Below, piece by piece: positions 11,456 to 21,660 of a stretch of DNA of 64,000 nt. This DNA comes from Leguminivora glycinivorella. Its lineage: Eukaryota; Arthropoda; Insecta; Lepidoptera; Tortricidae. Under the pieces are notes generated by a model. The model saw only the letters and a list, made by a program, of their open reading frames with translations, was not told the DNA's origin and made no database searches. The first letter of the stretch is position 1; every line of letters starts with the position of its first letter. The translations under genes and the position numbers were made by a program. The stretch lies in the NCBI RefSeq assembly GCF_023078275.1, contig NC_062978.1:25503967-25567966 (forward strand), read 5' to 3'.

Positions 11456-13020
11456 GAAACTTTTACCGATGTCCTATAAAACGTACGTTAAAACGTACGA
11501 ATTTATACAAAACAATGTCACATATACTGGGAAATTACCATACCACGAAGTTCACAAACACCATGATTCGAAAATCCTTCATCTTCATCCCTATTACACT
11601 TACTAAATCAGACAGACGAAAACTGAGGCACACTATTCGAAGTTCAAACAATGTTTCATCAAGACTTACTATTTAAAAAACCTTATAGAGAAGATATTAT
11701 GGTACATCCATGGCAATTGTTACACGGCCAGGGCCATCCATACACCGTAAATACAATGTTTAATTGTTATTCAGCACGTGTTTTTCATGGTCATTCGCTA
11801 TTTTTATATCGTTTAAATACGCAGATAACGATTCAATGGAGCGAAAATAATCGAATATAAACTAGCTTTTAAATACTTATTATAGAAGTTCACTTAAACT
11901 TAATAGGTGAAAAAGTATACGTGAGTAGTTGTTGTATTTAGACGTTAATGGAATATATATAGGGAATCTTTACAAAATACAGAAGCAACTTAAATTATTC
12001 TAGCGATATCTGATGTTTTATTAAGAATCACTAAAGTAGGTAGACAGGTTACATTACAGGGTTAAAAAGAACGAAATAGAAACCAAATAACGCTTGCAAT
12101 ATCTCCATCAAAGAACTTAATTTCGTCTACAATTGGATTTGATGTATCAAATCTAATAGTAACAAGAGCAACATTACAGGAAAATAGTTCGACAGATTAC
12201 TATCAGTATAGAATATTAACCTAGGAATCTTAATTCTTTATCTACTTAATATGCAAAGTAATTGACCTTAATGATGCCATACTATAGATTGATATGTACT
12301 TTAGCATATTTTATAGTAATTTGTATTATTTTAAATATGGTTCTTCGGTTCTTTCTATTCTCTTGCCGCCCAATGTACAATGAGATGTAGATCGTGTTTC
12401 AATGGAATTTAAACTTTCACGTGAACAAATAAAAGTAGCATATCTTTTGTCTTTAGAATTTTTCGAACAATTCAAACTCAACTAAATTAAAATACAACTA
12501 TGATCAAAATTATCTAGCAAAATTTTTGTATGGTGTGTAATATGGATTTCTCTTGATATTTTGACAATTTTTGGTCCTTCGTCCGCATGGCGGGAAAATT
12601 TAAATTAGAATCAATATTTTTTGAAACGTCCATTTATTCTAATTTTGGAGCAAGGGAATGCTTTGCTGTAGGTTCTGGTCACGTGTAGACTAAGGAGTTA
12701 GTGATTTGGTCATTTTTAGTCAGGATTTTCAGGTTAATATCTTTTGTGAAAATATTATATTTACAATCCTAAATGTAGGTAATTATTTCGAAAATAGGTT
12801 TATATTTGTAATATATAAATAAGAATAAAGAAAATATCAGTCACCTGGTATGATTCCAATCTTAGGTATAAGTCATGTTGGGAAGGTATGGACTCATGGT
12901 CACTATTTAGTCTCATGATTACAGTCTTGGTATCTCGCAATTTCTGCGTATTTCAATTCACGTAGAAGTCGTAAAATTTCATAATTCATGAAACGAATAA
13001 CACCAAAAATGCATATAAAG

Positions 13021-13191
13021 TTGCTTAACACATTCGCTACCAGACAAAAAGTGGCGCACTACGTCAGAAACTGGTCGTAATTTACAACCGCCCGCTTGTA
13101 TAGTGAGAACCCGCCCAGCGGGTTCTCCAGCATCTGTGCAAAGTTCAGAGTACCCACTAGGCGGGATCTTAGTTGTGAAAGTGTTAAGCAA
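13021..13191. mobile_element. MITE with TTAA target and CACWTTC ends
   Basis: Ends TTGCTTAACACATTCGC and its near complement GTGAAAGTGTTAAGCAA. TTAA is at 13025-13028 and again near the right end at 13184-13187. The GC-rich interior (GAACCCGCC...GCGGGTTC hairpin near 13108-13126) has no coding capacity. TTAA duplication suggests a piggyBac-type source; that is inference. Confidence 0.65.
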
Positions 13192-13235
13192 AATTGTACA
13201 GACAATATCCACGAAATGATTTAGTTAAATACATT

Positions 13236-13490
13236 CTTAACTAGCTTTTGCCCGCGGTTTCGCTCGAGTTAAATTCGAAGATTGCGGAATGCTCCATACA
13301 AACTTCCACCCCCCATTTTAGGGTAGCGGGGGGTCAGAAAGAGACAAAAAGTAGCCTATGTCACTCTACATCCCTTCAACTACCTGTACTTAAAAAATCA
13401 CTTCAATTCATCGCTCCGTTTTGCCGTGAAAGACGGACAAACAAACAGACACACACACTTTCCCATGGATAATTATCGCAGACCCATTAA
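13236..13490 (+). repeat. CCCGCGG-headed lepidopteran dispersed repeat, copy 1
   Basis: Starts AACTAGCTTTTGCCCGCGGT followed by TTCGCTCGAGTT, and later contains GAAAGACGGACAAACAAACAGACACAC. This head is among the commonest dispersed sequences I know in Lepidoptera (LINE/SINE-like 3' fragment). Related copies: 58642 (plus) and a remnant near 23745-23790 in reverse. Confidence 0.65.
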
Positions 13491-13904
13491 ACGAAATATT
13501 GGTTGTTTTAGTAAACGTTAACTAATTCCAAGTACTTGTACTACGTGACATTACTACGAAAGGTTTTACACTTAGCAGTGATATATAGTATGTTTAGTTA
13601 AAAGAGAAATGTACCTTTTTATAAGGGATTGCCGCAAAGCTGTATGTACTCGTACATGCTTTACAGACGGAAACTAGACGTTAATAAAGGTAAACTCCTA
13701 GAAAAACTTTAAAGGTTTTAAGTTAATTTACGGTAGCCACATATTTTTGCGCCAAAAAACTACCCTTATCAAACTTATAACGTCAGCAAATATACAACAG
13801 TGCCCTCAGACCAACCAAACTAACTCTATAATGATAAATAAAAATAATTCTTTAAAAAAAGAGCACGATGCAACGCTACAGCAAAAAACGTGAGTGTGCA
13901 CGGG

Positions 13905-14012
13905 AAATCGTCCCACTTTGTCGATTGCTATAAAGCCGCTTTGTCAGTTTATTCATATAAAGATACAAGTAAATCTCGCCTTAATGGTAACCGACAAAGT
14001 GGGACGTTTTAC
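13905..14012. mobile_element. Small MITE with CGTCCCACTTTGTCG ends
   Basis: CGTCCCACTTTGTCG near 13909 and its complement CGACAAAGTGGGACG near 13993 bracket about 80 bases with no coding capacity. Confidence 0.5.
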
Positions 14013-14205
14013 TAAACACAATCACAAATATTCTACCTTAATAAACAATTGGAACTCACAGATAAACTTATCAGGTCAGGTGTAGTAAATTTTATTTTAT
14101 ATTTTATACATATGGTGCAAGTATTTAGAACATGTAGACGTGTCATTGTACCTTCCTGTCATTAACTTCTTTATGACAACACTGACAACTAAGGAATATG
14201 TTTAC

Positions 14206-14381
14206 AATGAGGAGGCACACTGACACTTTATCCCGCCAGTCGGCGCCTGTGCAAGTGTTTAGGCATGTCACTGTCATTCATAATTATGTGTGAGAGAGAA
14301 AAACATATCATCTTCTCGCTCTCACGGATGGACTAATGGGGTGGCGCCATCTGTCATAACCTTTGAGTGTGCCTCATCATT
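14206..14381 (+). mobile_element. AATGAGGAGGC MITE family, copy 1
   Basis: Terminal inverted repeats AATGAGGAGGCACACT and AGTGTGCCTCATCATT. Interior shares CGGCGCCTGTGCAAGTGT, AGGCATGTCACTGTC, CTTCTCGCTCTCACG and GGTGGCGCCAT with copies at 32008 (reverse) and 32920. About 175 bp, no ORF. Confidence 0.85.
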
Positions 14382-14986
14382 TGTACAACAATTATAACAT
14401 GTATATTTAGGGATAGAGAATGGAGCAGAGCCTAGGCATAAAGGAACTAGTTGTCAATTGTTTACGACACTGACTTAGCTTTGGTCTAAATGGGTGTAAT
14501 GTGTAATGTCCTGATGTCATATAATTTTCATTATTTTCACCTGACAAAGAAGATAATCTTAAAAATTTAATTTTTTTCAACAATTAGTAATTAATTGTTT
14601 TTTAGACTGTTTCGCCTTTAGGTATCGTAAGAGGTAAACAGTGTAAACAAATAGGTATATTTTTGATTTAATTATGTCTTATAACAGTTCTATTATTTGA
14701 AACAAGGCGCTGATGCCCTTTGCAATTAGTTTCACCAACTTAATCACCGGAGCACACGTATTTATGAATGAAAATATCTATACCTACTTAATTATTTTAC
14801 ACATCTCATCCAAAAACGTTTGTCTACGCAAAATAATTTAGTTAAATATTTGGACTTTTCTACAACTACAACCTTAAATACTTAACTACTATAATACGAC
14901 TATCAAAATAATACTAAAACAGTAGTATAGAAAAAAGTGTGTCTACAACTACATAAAACTCTTACATAAAATTTATCTTATACTAT
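14382..14986. other. AT-rich intronic DNA, nothing recognised
   Basis: No coding, RNA or repeat signal beyond short A/T runs. Confidence 0.35.
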
Positions 14987-15008
14987 TAAACGAGCAATTC
15001 TTGTATAT

Positions 15009-15043
<35 letters not shown>

Positions 15044-15190
15044 TATATACCGACGATCTCGGAAACCGCTCTAACGATTTCGCTGAAATTTGTTTTGTGG
15101 GGGTTTTCGGGGGTGAAAAATCGATCTAGCGTAGCCTTAGATCCCGGAAAACGCGAATTTTCGAGTTTTCATGAGTTTTTCTTTCGCATT
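14987..15190 (-). repeat. 3' end of an RTE-like element with (TAAA)n tail, reverse copy
   Basis: Reads on the minus strand as ...CTCGAAAATTCGCGTTTTCC, GATTTTTCACCCCCGAAAAC, GAAATCGTTAGAGCGGTTTC, CGAGATCGTCGG, (ATAA)n tail, ACAAGAATTGCTCGTTTAA. The same order occurs on the plus strand at 57115-57306. The tail is the ATTT microsatellite at 15008-15044. Confidence 0.7.
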
Positions 15191-15235
15191 TGTAAACGTA
15201 AAATATGGTCCTTAATTTCGCCGCGCGCGCATCGA

Positions 15236-15320
15236 TTCCGCGTAGCTCAGTCGCACGAGGTCGGTCTAATGTACGCAGATAGATCGTAGGTGTCAGGGTT
15301 TCGAATCCCGGCCAGAAATT
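15236..15320 (+). repeat. tRNA-like (A-box/B-box) fragment, probable SINE head
   Basis: A-box-like TAGCTCAGTCG near 15243 and B-box-like GGTTTCGAATCCCGG near 15297 are spaced as in a tRNA promoter, but the acceptor stem does not pair and the T-loop has an extra base. I read it as a SINE or tRNA pseudogene fragment rather than a working tRNA. Confidence 0.5.
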
Positions 15321-16189
15321 AAGAGCGCTATGACAAAAATTGGCGATATATTGTAAAATTCGCAATATTCAACGATAAAATTGTACACTTTACCCATACT
15401 AAAAGATAGTAAAAGTACTTGTTTCAGTTAGAACATGTTATTAACCGTAGGTTAAACAAAAAACATATGAAAGAAAAAGCTTATTCAATTGGTAATGATT
15501 TTTTTTCTGATGCTCGTTTAGGAAAAACCGCGTGAAGCACTGATTTCGGAGATCTTATTATGTACAATTTGATAAGCTCACTCTCATAAATGCGGTAAAT
15601 TTAAGTTCCTAATATCTTGTACTTTAGGCCCATTAAACAATATTTATCATTTAATCCTTTGAAATTGAGAAATTGAGAGTAAAACGAACTCAATTTTGTC
15701 TTGAAAATACATCGAAACAAGTGATCATTTCTCCGAAAATCTACATGTTATCGAAGTTATTTTAGTATATAAATAATCTGCACAATCTGCTTAAATTTCT
15801 GTTATCCAGTTGTCGTTATAATATTTTATAATGATTTTTTGCCAATTTTTTGAAAACTAGCCTTCCTGTCGCTATTTTACCGGCGACGGACGCCTGCGAT
15901 TTCAGTGCCGCGTCGGAGCTCGTGGAGGTCAGACGTATGTCGCTTCGCTCTCCGAGTTTTCATCGCGAACGTCGAGAATATTTATCGTTGTGTGGGTCGG
16001 ACACCTTGTTTATACACGGGCTATCCTCGCATTGTGTGTGTGTAAACAGCGACCAACGAATTTGATCCTAGATCCGTAAATATTTGCTTTTGTAATATTT
16101 TGTTATGTTTGAATGTTAAAGTATATTACAACGTTATGATGATAAATATGTGAAAATTACAATACGGTCAAGATGATAAGACACATCAA
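15321..16189. other. Intronic DNA between repeats; nothing recognised
   Basis: Includes a less AT-rich patch around 15865-15975. Its frame at 15850-16065 has no family resemblance. No repeat partner found in this window. Confidence 0.35.
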
Positions 16190-17070
16190 GATGGTACTCG
16201 GGATCTGATGATGGAGCCAGAAGGTGGTCACCAGTACCAGTGAACCATGTAAGTAAACACCCTCGTGTTTAGGCTCGTTGGGTTCGTCTCAACAAGACCT
16301 TTGACAAGAGGTGGTACTCAGGGTCTGATGATGGAGCCAGATGGTGGTCACCAGTACCAATGAACCATATGACTATACCACTTCGTGTTTGGGGTCATTG
16401 GGTTCGTCTCAACAATACCTTTGACAGGAGGTGGTACTCAGGGTCTGATGATGGAGCCAGATGGTGGTCACCAGTATCAATGAACCATATGACTAAACCA
16501 CTTCGTGTATAGGCTCAATGGGATCGTCTCAATAAGATCTTTGACAAGAGGTGGTACTCAGGGTCTGATAATGGAGCCATATGGTGGTCACCAGTACCGA
16601 AGAACCATGGAACTAAACCAATTCGTGTTTAGGCTCATTGGAATCGTCTCAATAAGATCTTTGACAAGAGGTGGTACTCAGGGTCTGATGATGGAGACAT
16701 GGTGGTCACCAGTACCAGTGAACCATGTAAGTAAACCACCTCGTGTTTAGGCTCGTTGGGTTCGTCTCAACAAGACCTTTGACAAGAGGTGGTACTCAGG
16801 GTCTGATGATGGAGCCAGATGGTGGTCACCAGTACCAATGAACCATATGACTATACCACTTCGTGTTTGGGGTCATTGGGTTCGTCTCAACAATACCTTT
16901 GACAGGAGGTGGTACTCGGGGTCTGATGATGGAGCCAGATGGTGGTCACCAGTACCAATGAACCATATGACTAAACCACTTCATGTATAGGCTCAATGGG
17001 ATCGTCTCAATAAGATCTTTGACAAGAGGTGGTACTCAGGGTCTGATAATGGAGCCAGATGGTGGTCACC
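16190..17070 (+). repeat. 120-bp satellite, about 7.4 direct monomers with a 4-monomer higher-order unit
   Basis: The landmark GAGGTGGTACTCAGGGTCTG recurs about every 120 bases (near 16308, 16428, 16548, 16668, 16786, 16906, 17026). Each monomer holds ATGGTGGTCACCAGTACC, a CTCGTGT or TTCGTGT box and GTCTCAA. Monomer variants repeat in order: the 'ATGTAAGTAAAC' type at 16244 and again at 16722 (478 bp apart), then 'GACTATACCACTTCG' and 'GACTAAACCACTTC' types each recurring in the same order. So the array grew by duplicating a block of four. Because 120 is divisible by three, a reading frame can run through units; I do not regard it as coding. Confidence 0.95.
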
Positions 17071-17106
17071 AAAAAATCAACTCACATATGTGAATAACAT
17101 AAAAAA

Positions 17107-17293
17107 CACGAAGTGGTTAGTCATATGAATCATTGGTATTGGTGACCACCATCTGGCTCCATCATCCCCCTTTTATCAAAGGTCTTGTTGAGACGAACCC
17201 AACGAGCATAAACACGAAGTCGTTTAGTCACATGGTTCATTAGTACCTGGTGACCACCATCTGGCTCCATCATCAGACCCTGAGTACCACCTT
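17107..17293 (-). repeat. Inverted block of the same 120-bp satellite
   Basis: About 1.6 monomers in opposite orientation (GGTGACCACCATCTGGCTCC twice, near 17140 and 17249) follow the direct array after a 36-base spacer. One unit has lost part of the 'GACCCTGAGTACCACCTC' segment near 17165. The array therefore ends in a head-to-head inversion. Confidence 0.9.
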
Positions 17294-17349
17294 GAAGTAA
17301 TTAGAATTGTATTTGACATATTTTATCATCATATTAATATATACTTTTT

Positions 17350-17573
17350 CAGTACAGATGGTGTTTTTTTTACGCACTAGTACGAGAAGTGGTTCATTAT
17401 ATAACAGGTCGAAACTTCGGAGGCTCATCTGTACTGAAAAACGTCGTACGATGCACGTGCAAAAAGGAAATTCGTAACTCGTGTCGATTTAAAACACTCC
17501 CTTCGGTCGTGTTTTAATTTATCGCCACTCGTTTCGAACTTCCTTTTTTACGCACTTGTATCGTAATGTACTA
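17350..17573 (+). repeat. CAGTACAGATG-family repeat, copy 2
   Basis: CAGTACAGATGGTG, poly(T), AGTGGTTCATTATAT, GGTCGAAACTTCGGAGG, CATCTGTACTGAAAAACGTC, CTCGTGTCGATTTAAAACAC, ATCGCCACTCGTTTCGAACT. Very similar to 33961-34193 and to the middle and right parts of 29317-29528. Confidence 0.8.
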
Positions 17574-19200
17574 TACTCTAATACTTATCATATAACAAAA
17601 GCAAATATTTGGGATGGGATCTACTTAAATATAATCATAGTTTATAATTATGACTTTAAATTTTTAAATAAATTTTAACATAATTAATATTATTTTGCGC
17701 TATATTCTAGTATTTTCGTACAAAATAATGTTTATTAGAAATCAAAAGTTTATATCGAGATAGTAGATTAGATTGTGGTTGTTATCAAAATTCCATAGGA
17801 AGGATCAAGATTGTTTTGCCCATTATTGTAGTGCGAGCGAGTGATAAGACGTGCTAGAAAGGGTCGGCATATTGGGCTCGCGCGGCGGGTAAAATACCTA
17901 ATTTCGCCCGACGCCGAAATGTTATAACGCTCTTAAGTTTTTGTTTTTTGTCTTTTTTTTGTTTTTGTATTTATAAGAGTTTTTTTTTTTTATCTAAAGA
18001 CGTGATATATTAAAGTAGAACCGAGCGAAGCTCGGTCGCCCAGATATTATTGATAAAAATATGAAAGCTGTAGATGTAGAAGATGTGTTTTTTCACTTCA
18101 GCCCATGGGCCGGTTAGGTATCCTATTCGATTTGGGTTATCCTGTACTACGCTTTGCTTACCAGAGCTATCTACTTATTTAAAACCCTCTCATGTGACTT
18201 TTTAAGTGGACTAATATAATACGAATAAGCAAATACCTTTCTTAAGCGCTAACGTTCGTATCCAGTAAAACGACAGTTTCAATTGTCTCCTCGAAAAATA
18301 GAATCTATTTGCATTCTGTTTTTACTGGAGGACTGGGTGTCTGGTGTCGTGGCGTTGTCATATTTTTCGAATTAGGAAAGGCCCTTTCATTTAAGCGATA
18401 TCTCTGAAAAGGAAACCCCTTCCCAGGGTATTATTATTATCACAGGACCGATCTTCACGCCAGGGTTCTATATTTGTTATTCTACCCCATTTATATTATG
18501 TATATTGTTACATATCTGTTAAGTAGTATCTGTGACTCGTCGGTGGGGTTAAATAAACTGCTTGTAACCATTACAACATTCGTTAAATTTAATAGTTTCA
18601 CAGGTCAATTGTAATTTACTAAATAATTTAATAATATTTGATCTTAATTAAACTTAACATTGCAGACTTATTACCTTATTAACGTGAAGTAAAGGTATAA
18701 ATGTAAATCTTAAGAAATAATGTTTATTTGACTACTTATTCCAATGAGGACCAGTTACACTAATCGTTTCAAAGTACGGAACCGTTTGTAATGGCAGACC
18801 TAATAATAGTGTATTTAATTTGTCGTTTAAAAGCTCATATCTAATATCATTCGATCAACTACTTTTCTTAGAATAGTTTTAGTTGATCAGTAGTAGGTAC
18901 GCGTCCCGCCCACGTCGTTCATTCATCAAGAGCCACGTCATTAGGAGATAGATCGCGTGCTATATGCCTTCAATTGATCGAATGAAAGGGAATGTATGTG
19001 TATGAGTGATGATCTAGTTGATAAGCGATGCCAGTATCAGTTCCAACTACAAGTTTAGTTCGTTCTGAATATGAGCATGAGACGCCACGATATAGTAAAA
19101 TACATTAGCGTGCTCACTTACATACTTCAGAGCGGGCTAGATGGGAACGATCGCATCTCACAGCACATAATAGTATCTGTAACTAACGGTCGTTTTGTTT
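17574..19200. other. End of the intron: mostly unique, small repeat pieces
   Basis: A GAACCGAGCGAAGCTCGGT palindrome at about 18020-18038 is the reverse of the start of the 56820 repeat. A short piece at 18506-18578 begins TGTTACA and ends TTACAACA with AATAAA inside, like a much-shortened LTR remnant; this is weak. Otherwise nothing recognised. Confidence 0.35.
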
Positions 19201-19219
19201 TGTCCAATAGGTGGGGACG

Positions 19220-19258
19220 ATGAGGGAACAGGAAGGCGACGGCCCGGAGAGCCGTTAG
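19220..19258 (+). promoter_or_regulatory. Upstream ORF (12 codons) in the Sprouty leader
   Basis: An ATG at 19220, nine bases after the putative splice acceptor, opens a 12-codon reading frame closed by TAG at 19256-19258. It is in the same frame as the Sprouty CDS and ends nine bases before the main ATG. Its context has A at -3, while the main ATG has T at -3, so scanning ribosomes should often start here and reach Sprouty by leaky scanning or reinitiation. This is inference from sequence; translation of the uORF is untested. Confidence 0.55.
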
Positions 19259-19267
19259 CCGGACTCG

Positions 19268-19918
19268 ATGGATGAGTATGGCGGGCCGGCGGCGCCGCCC
19301 CGGCCGCCCAAGCCGGCGGCGCGCGTGCACGGCGGCGTCAGGCCCGCGCCCGCGCCCGCGCCCGCGCCCGCACGCACGCCCACCGTGTCGCTGCTGCGGC
19401 CCCGGCCCGAGACCGAGCGCGAGCGCAACGCCTACGTGGAGGCGCCGCGCCGCAGCCACGCCGCGCCGCACGCCGCCGCGCAGCCGCTCAAGCCGGTGAC
19501 GGCGCAGCCCGTCAGCGTCGACAAGCGGCGCGCGCTCGCGCCCGACTCCATCGTGTGCGAGCGCTGCGGCCGCTGCCGCTGCGAGCAGTGCGCGCGGCCG
19601 CGGCCGCTGCCGTCGCGCTGGCTGTGCGGCAGCTGCCTGTGCAGCGCCGAGGCGTGCGTGGACTACGCGTCGTGCATGTGCTGCGTGAAGGCGCTGTTCT
19701 ACCACTGCGGGAGCGGCGAGGACGAGGCGGGCTCGCCGTGCGCGTGCGGCGCGCGGCTGGCGTGCGTGGGGCTGCTGTCGCTGCCGCTGCCGTGCCTGTG
19801 GCTGTACTGGCCGCTGCGGGGGCTGGCGGCGGCGGGCGCGGCGGGCTACGCGCGCTGCCGCCGCAGCGGCTGCCGCTGCCCGGAGCCGCCGGCCCGGCCG
19901 CTCTCCAGTATTATCTAG
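19268..19918 (+). CDS. sty: Sprouty homologue (SPR-domain RTK/Ras-MAPK signalling inhibitor), 216 aa
   Basis: Sprouty proteins are membrane-associated cytoplasmic antagonists of FGFR/EGFR-Ras-MAPK signalling. Seen here: a Pro/Ala-rich N-terminus with PRPPKP at residues 11-16, the motif RNAYVEAP at 53-60 whose Tyr56 matches the conserved Sprouty tyrosine that recruits Cbl/SH2 proteins, then a cysteine-rich SPR domain from about 97 to 204 with 20 Cys (CERCGRCRCEQC; SCMCCVKALFYHC; SPCACG; PCLWLYWPL; GCRC). There is no EVH1 domain, so this is Sprouty rather than Spred. At 216 aa it is far shorter than Drosophila Sprouty and shorter than vertebrate forms, because the N-terminal part is reduced. 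The start is decided by an in-frame TAG at 19256. GC-rich codon use contrasts with the AT-rich surroundings. The coding sequence lies in one exon after a large 5' intron. The family assignment is firm; the symbol follows the Drosophila orthologue. Confidence 0.95.
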   Translation: MDEYGGPAAPPRPPKPAARVHGGVRPAPAPAPAPARTPTVSLLRPRPETERERNAYVEAPRRSHAAPHAAAQPLKPVTAQPVSVDKRRALAPDSIVCERCGRCRCEQCARPRPLPSRWLCGSCLCSAEACVDYASCMCCVKALFYHCGSGEDEAGSPCACGARLACVGLLSLPLPCLWLYWPLRGLAAAGAAGYARCRRSGCRCPEPPARPLSSII

Positions 19919-20295
19919 TCCGCCGCGCCGCCCGGCCACAAGTGTACAAATATTTATGGCTCGCTGGCCGGGGAGGACTCTAGTGCCTGTGTGAGTGCGC
20001 GGGGCGAGGGACGAGCGCCCCGCGGAGTGAATCGTCTACGAGTACCTTGTAAATATAGTCGTATAGTGTGAATGTACGTGAACGTGTCGCCCGAACGCCG
20101 AAAGTCTCAAATTTTCTTGAGACCGTAACGTGTCATAAGAAAACGATAACGTTAGTATTTTGGATTCGAGATGAATTCAGAGAAGATTAAGAAATGAGAT
20201 ATAAAACATACTTATTAAGATGTAGATAATTTACCATTTATTTATTAACTGAATTTGTATTTATTTGTAAATAAAACGACAACATTATATTATAA
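19919..20295 (+). other. Sprouty 3' UTR
   Basis: Follows the TAG at 19916-19918. GC falls quickly to background after about 20050. It contains a small hairpin (GTCTCAA at 20104-20110 paired with TTGAGAC at 20117-20123) and ATTTA-type stretches near 20238-20265 that can shorten mRNA life. The end is estimated from the poly(A) signal at 20270 and the T/GT-rich sequence after 20310. Confidence 0.6.
20270..20275 (+). terminator. Poly(A) signal AATAAA of Sprouty
   Basis: Canonical AATAAA about 350 bases after the stop codon, followed by a GT/T-rich stretch near 20318-20330 suited to cleavage-factor binding. No better signal lies between it and the stop codon. Confidence 0.6.
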
Positions 20296-20299
20296 ATAC

Positions 20300-21230
20300 G
20301 AATGTTTACTACATTATGTTTGTTTTTCTGCTCCTTCGCCTGATTGATACTGGAAACTTTCTGTCTAGGCCCTGGCCGGACGCCATATACACTTTTGCCT
20401 GGAAACGAGCCAAAAAACTAAGTACCTACATAGCTTATAGGATCTAATAAATGCCATAGAGCAAGCTTTGATCAGGATAGCATACATTAGCATGCAAAAT
20501 GTTTACAAATTATGCATGAAGTGATCAAACAATGAGACAATAGATCCGCTCTGATGCACTGATGCCAGTTGTAGGTATAGTGCCACCACCATACCAATAA
20601 ACCTGGCCAATGTTAACTACATTTAATGCAAAAACAATAATAGCCATGTTGGAGCTATTGCTAGAATACTAACATATAAAAAATTAAGTTCAGTCTAGCC
20701 TAAATAAGTCTCACCATCCGATTTAATATGTTTGTTATATCTTCAAACAGAAAAATCAACTCTATATTTATGTGATAATAGAATTCAAATTGCACTGGTA
20801 AATTTTGAATATTTCATGTTTTGAACGGCCTTAGGAGGCCCAGACTAAACTACAAGCTAAACCAGCAAATATTTTAGCCATTAACTACAAGGCTAATTTA
20901 TTTCTAACTAGCAATGGTGCTAAATATTTTATGATTTTGGTACATTAGGCATGTACCAAAATCAGTAAATAAATATAATATTCCCAGACATGCTTAAACT
21001 ATTAACTAATATAAAATTTGTGTGACAAACTTTGTGAACGGAGCTCTTATATAATTATATATTCCAGATAAATATTGATCACACTTTTTAAAGTGGTTCC
21101 CGTGGTAGATGATGGTCACTTCCCACATTTGACTACCATGCAATACAGAAGGTGTTGACAAATGGGTATGATTTGAGTGTAACATCTATAGGTGTACACA
21201 GTGGAGACAATGTATGATTTAAAACAATAG
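20300..21230. other. AT-rich DNA downstream of Sprouty
   Basis: No gene, RNA or repeat recognised on either strand. Confidence 0.4.
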
Positions 21231-21231
21231 C

Positions 21232-21660
21232 AAACAAATAGATAGATAGATATACGTTTATTTGTTTGTCACAATACACACAGAATACACAAAAGAAATA
21301 ATTTACAAAAAAGAATTAGAATACATAATAAGCAAATTGGAAAACAGGAAATTACACAGATTTTTACCATAGCGTACTATGATACTGTGCGCGTCGCAAC
21401 AAGACAAAAGGGTTACGGCTCAGTATTACGCTACGCCCTGAGGCAGCAGCAGTGATATTTAAAGACAAATATTTAAAGGATTTCTGTATAAATAAATGAG
21501 GAATGTCAATGCTCTCAACAAAGTCTAAATAATTCAAAATAGCACTAGGTGCCAGGTGCCTACATAAGCTCATACAATTTAAATGCAAAATAGATGTTTT
21601 TAATAACTGCTGTGCATTCAATGCTGATTTGTTAGTCTTTGCAAAGTTCACTCAGACTGA
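21232..21660 (-). repeat. Possible LINE 3' region with (ATCT)n tail, reverse
   Basis: On the minus strand the sequence ends AAATAAACGTATATCTATCT(ATCT), a poly(A)-signal-plus-microsatellite tail of the CR1 type. Upstream, an open frame of 95 codons (21364-21651) has no domain I recognise. It could also be the 3' end of an unrelated transcript. Confidence 0.35.

Larger units (their letters stand above)
7022..19210 (+). other. Inferred 12.2 kb first intron of Sprouty
   Basis: Donor GTGAGT at 7022-7027; acceptor with a T-rich stretch and CCAATAG ending at 19210. The intron contains a SINE (11192), MITEs (13021, 13905, 14206), an RTE-type 3' end (14987), the 120-bp satellite (16190-17293) and further dispersed repeats. 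The stretches 7560-11190, 11456-13020 and 13500-13900 look like unique AT-rich DNA in which I recognise nothing; they are the most likely place for intronic enhancers. The exon pairing is inferred. Confidence 0.45.

Noticed and set aside
15236..15320. Possible functional tRNA
   Set aside because: A- and B-box words are present but the acceptor stem does not pair and the T-loop has an extra base.
16505..16750. 81-codon frame with a repeated peptide
   Set aside because: Product of the 120-bp satellite period being divisible by three; not conserved across the other monomers, which contain stops.
16190..17293. Regular repeats that could suggest a CRISPR array
   Set aside because: Units are 120-bp contiguous monomers with no unique spacers, in a eukaryotic intron.
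18506..18578. Short TGTTACA...TTACAACA segment with AATAAA as a solo LTR
   Set aside because: Only 73 bases, no target duplication seen, no second copy in the window.
19127..19939. 270-codon open frame on the minus strand, longer than Sprouty
   Set aside because: It is the shadow of the GC-rich Sprouty exon: Ala/Arg-rich low-complexity product, no domain, and no matching signals, while the plus frame is a clear SPR protein.
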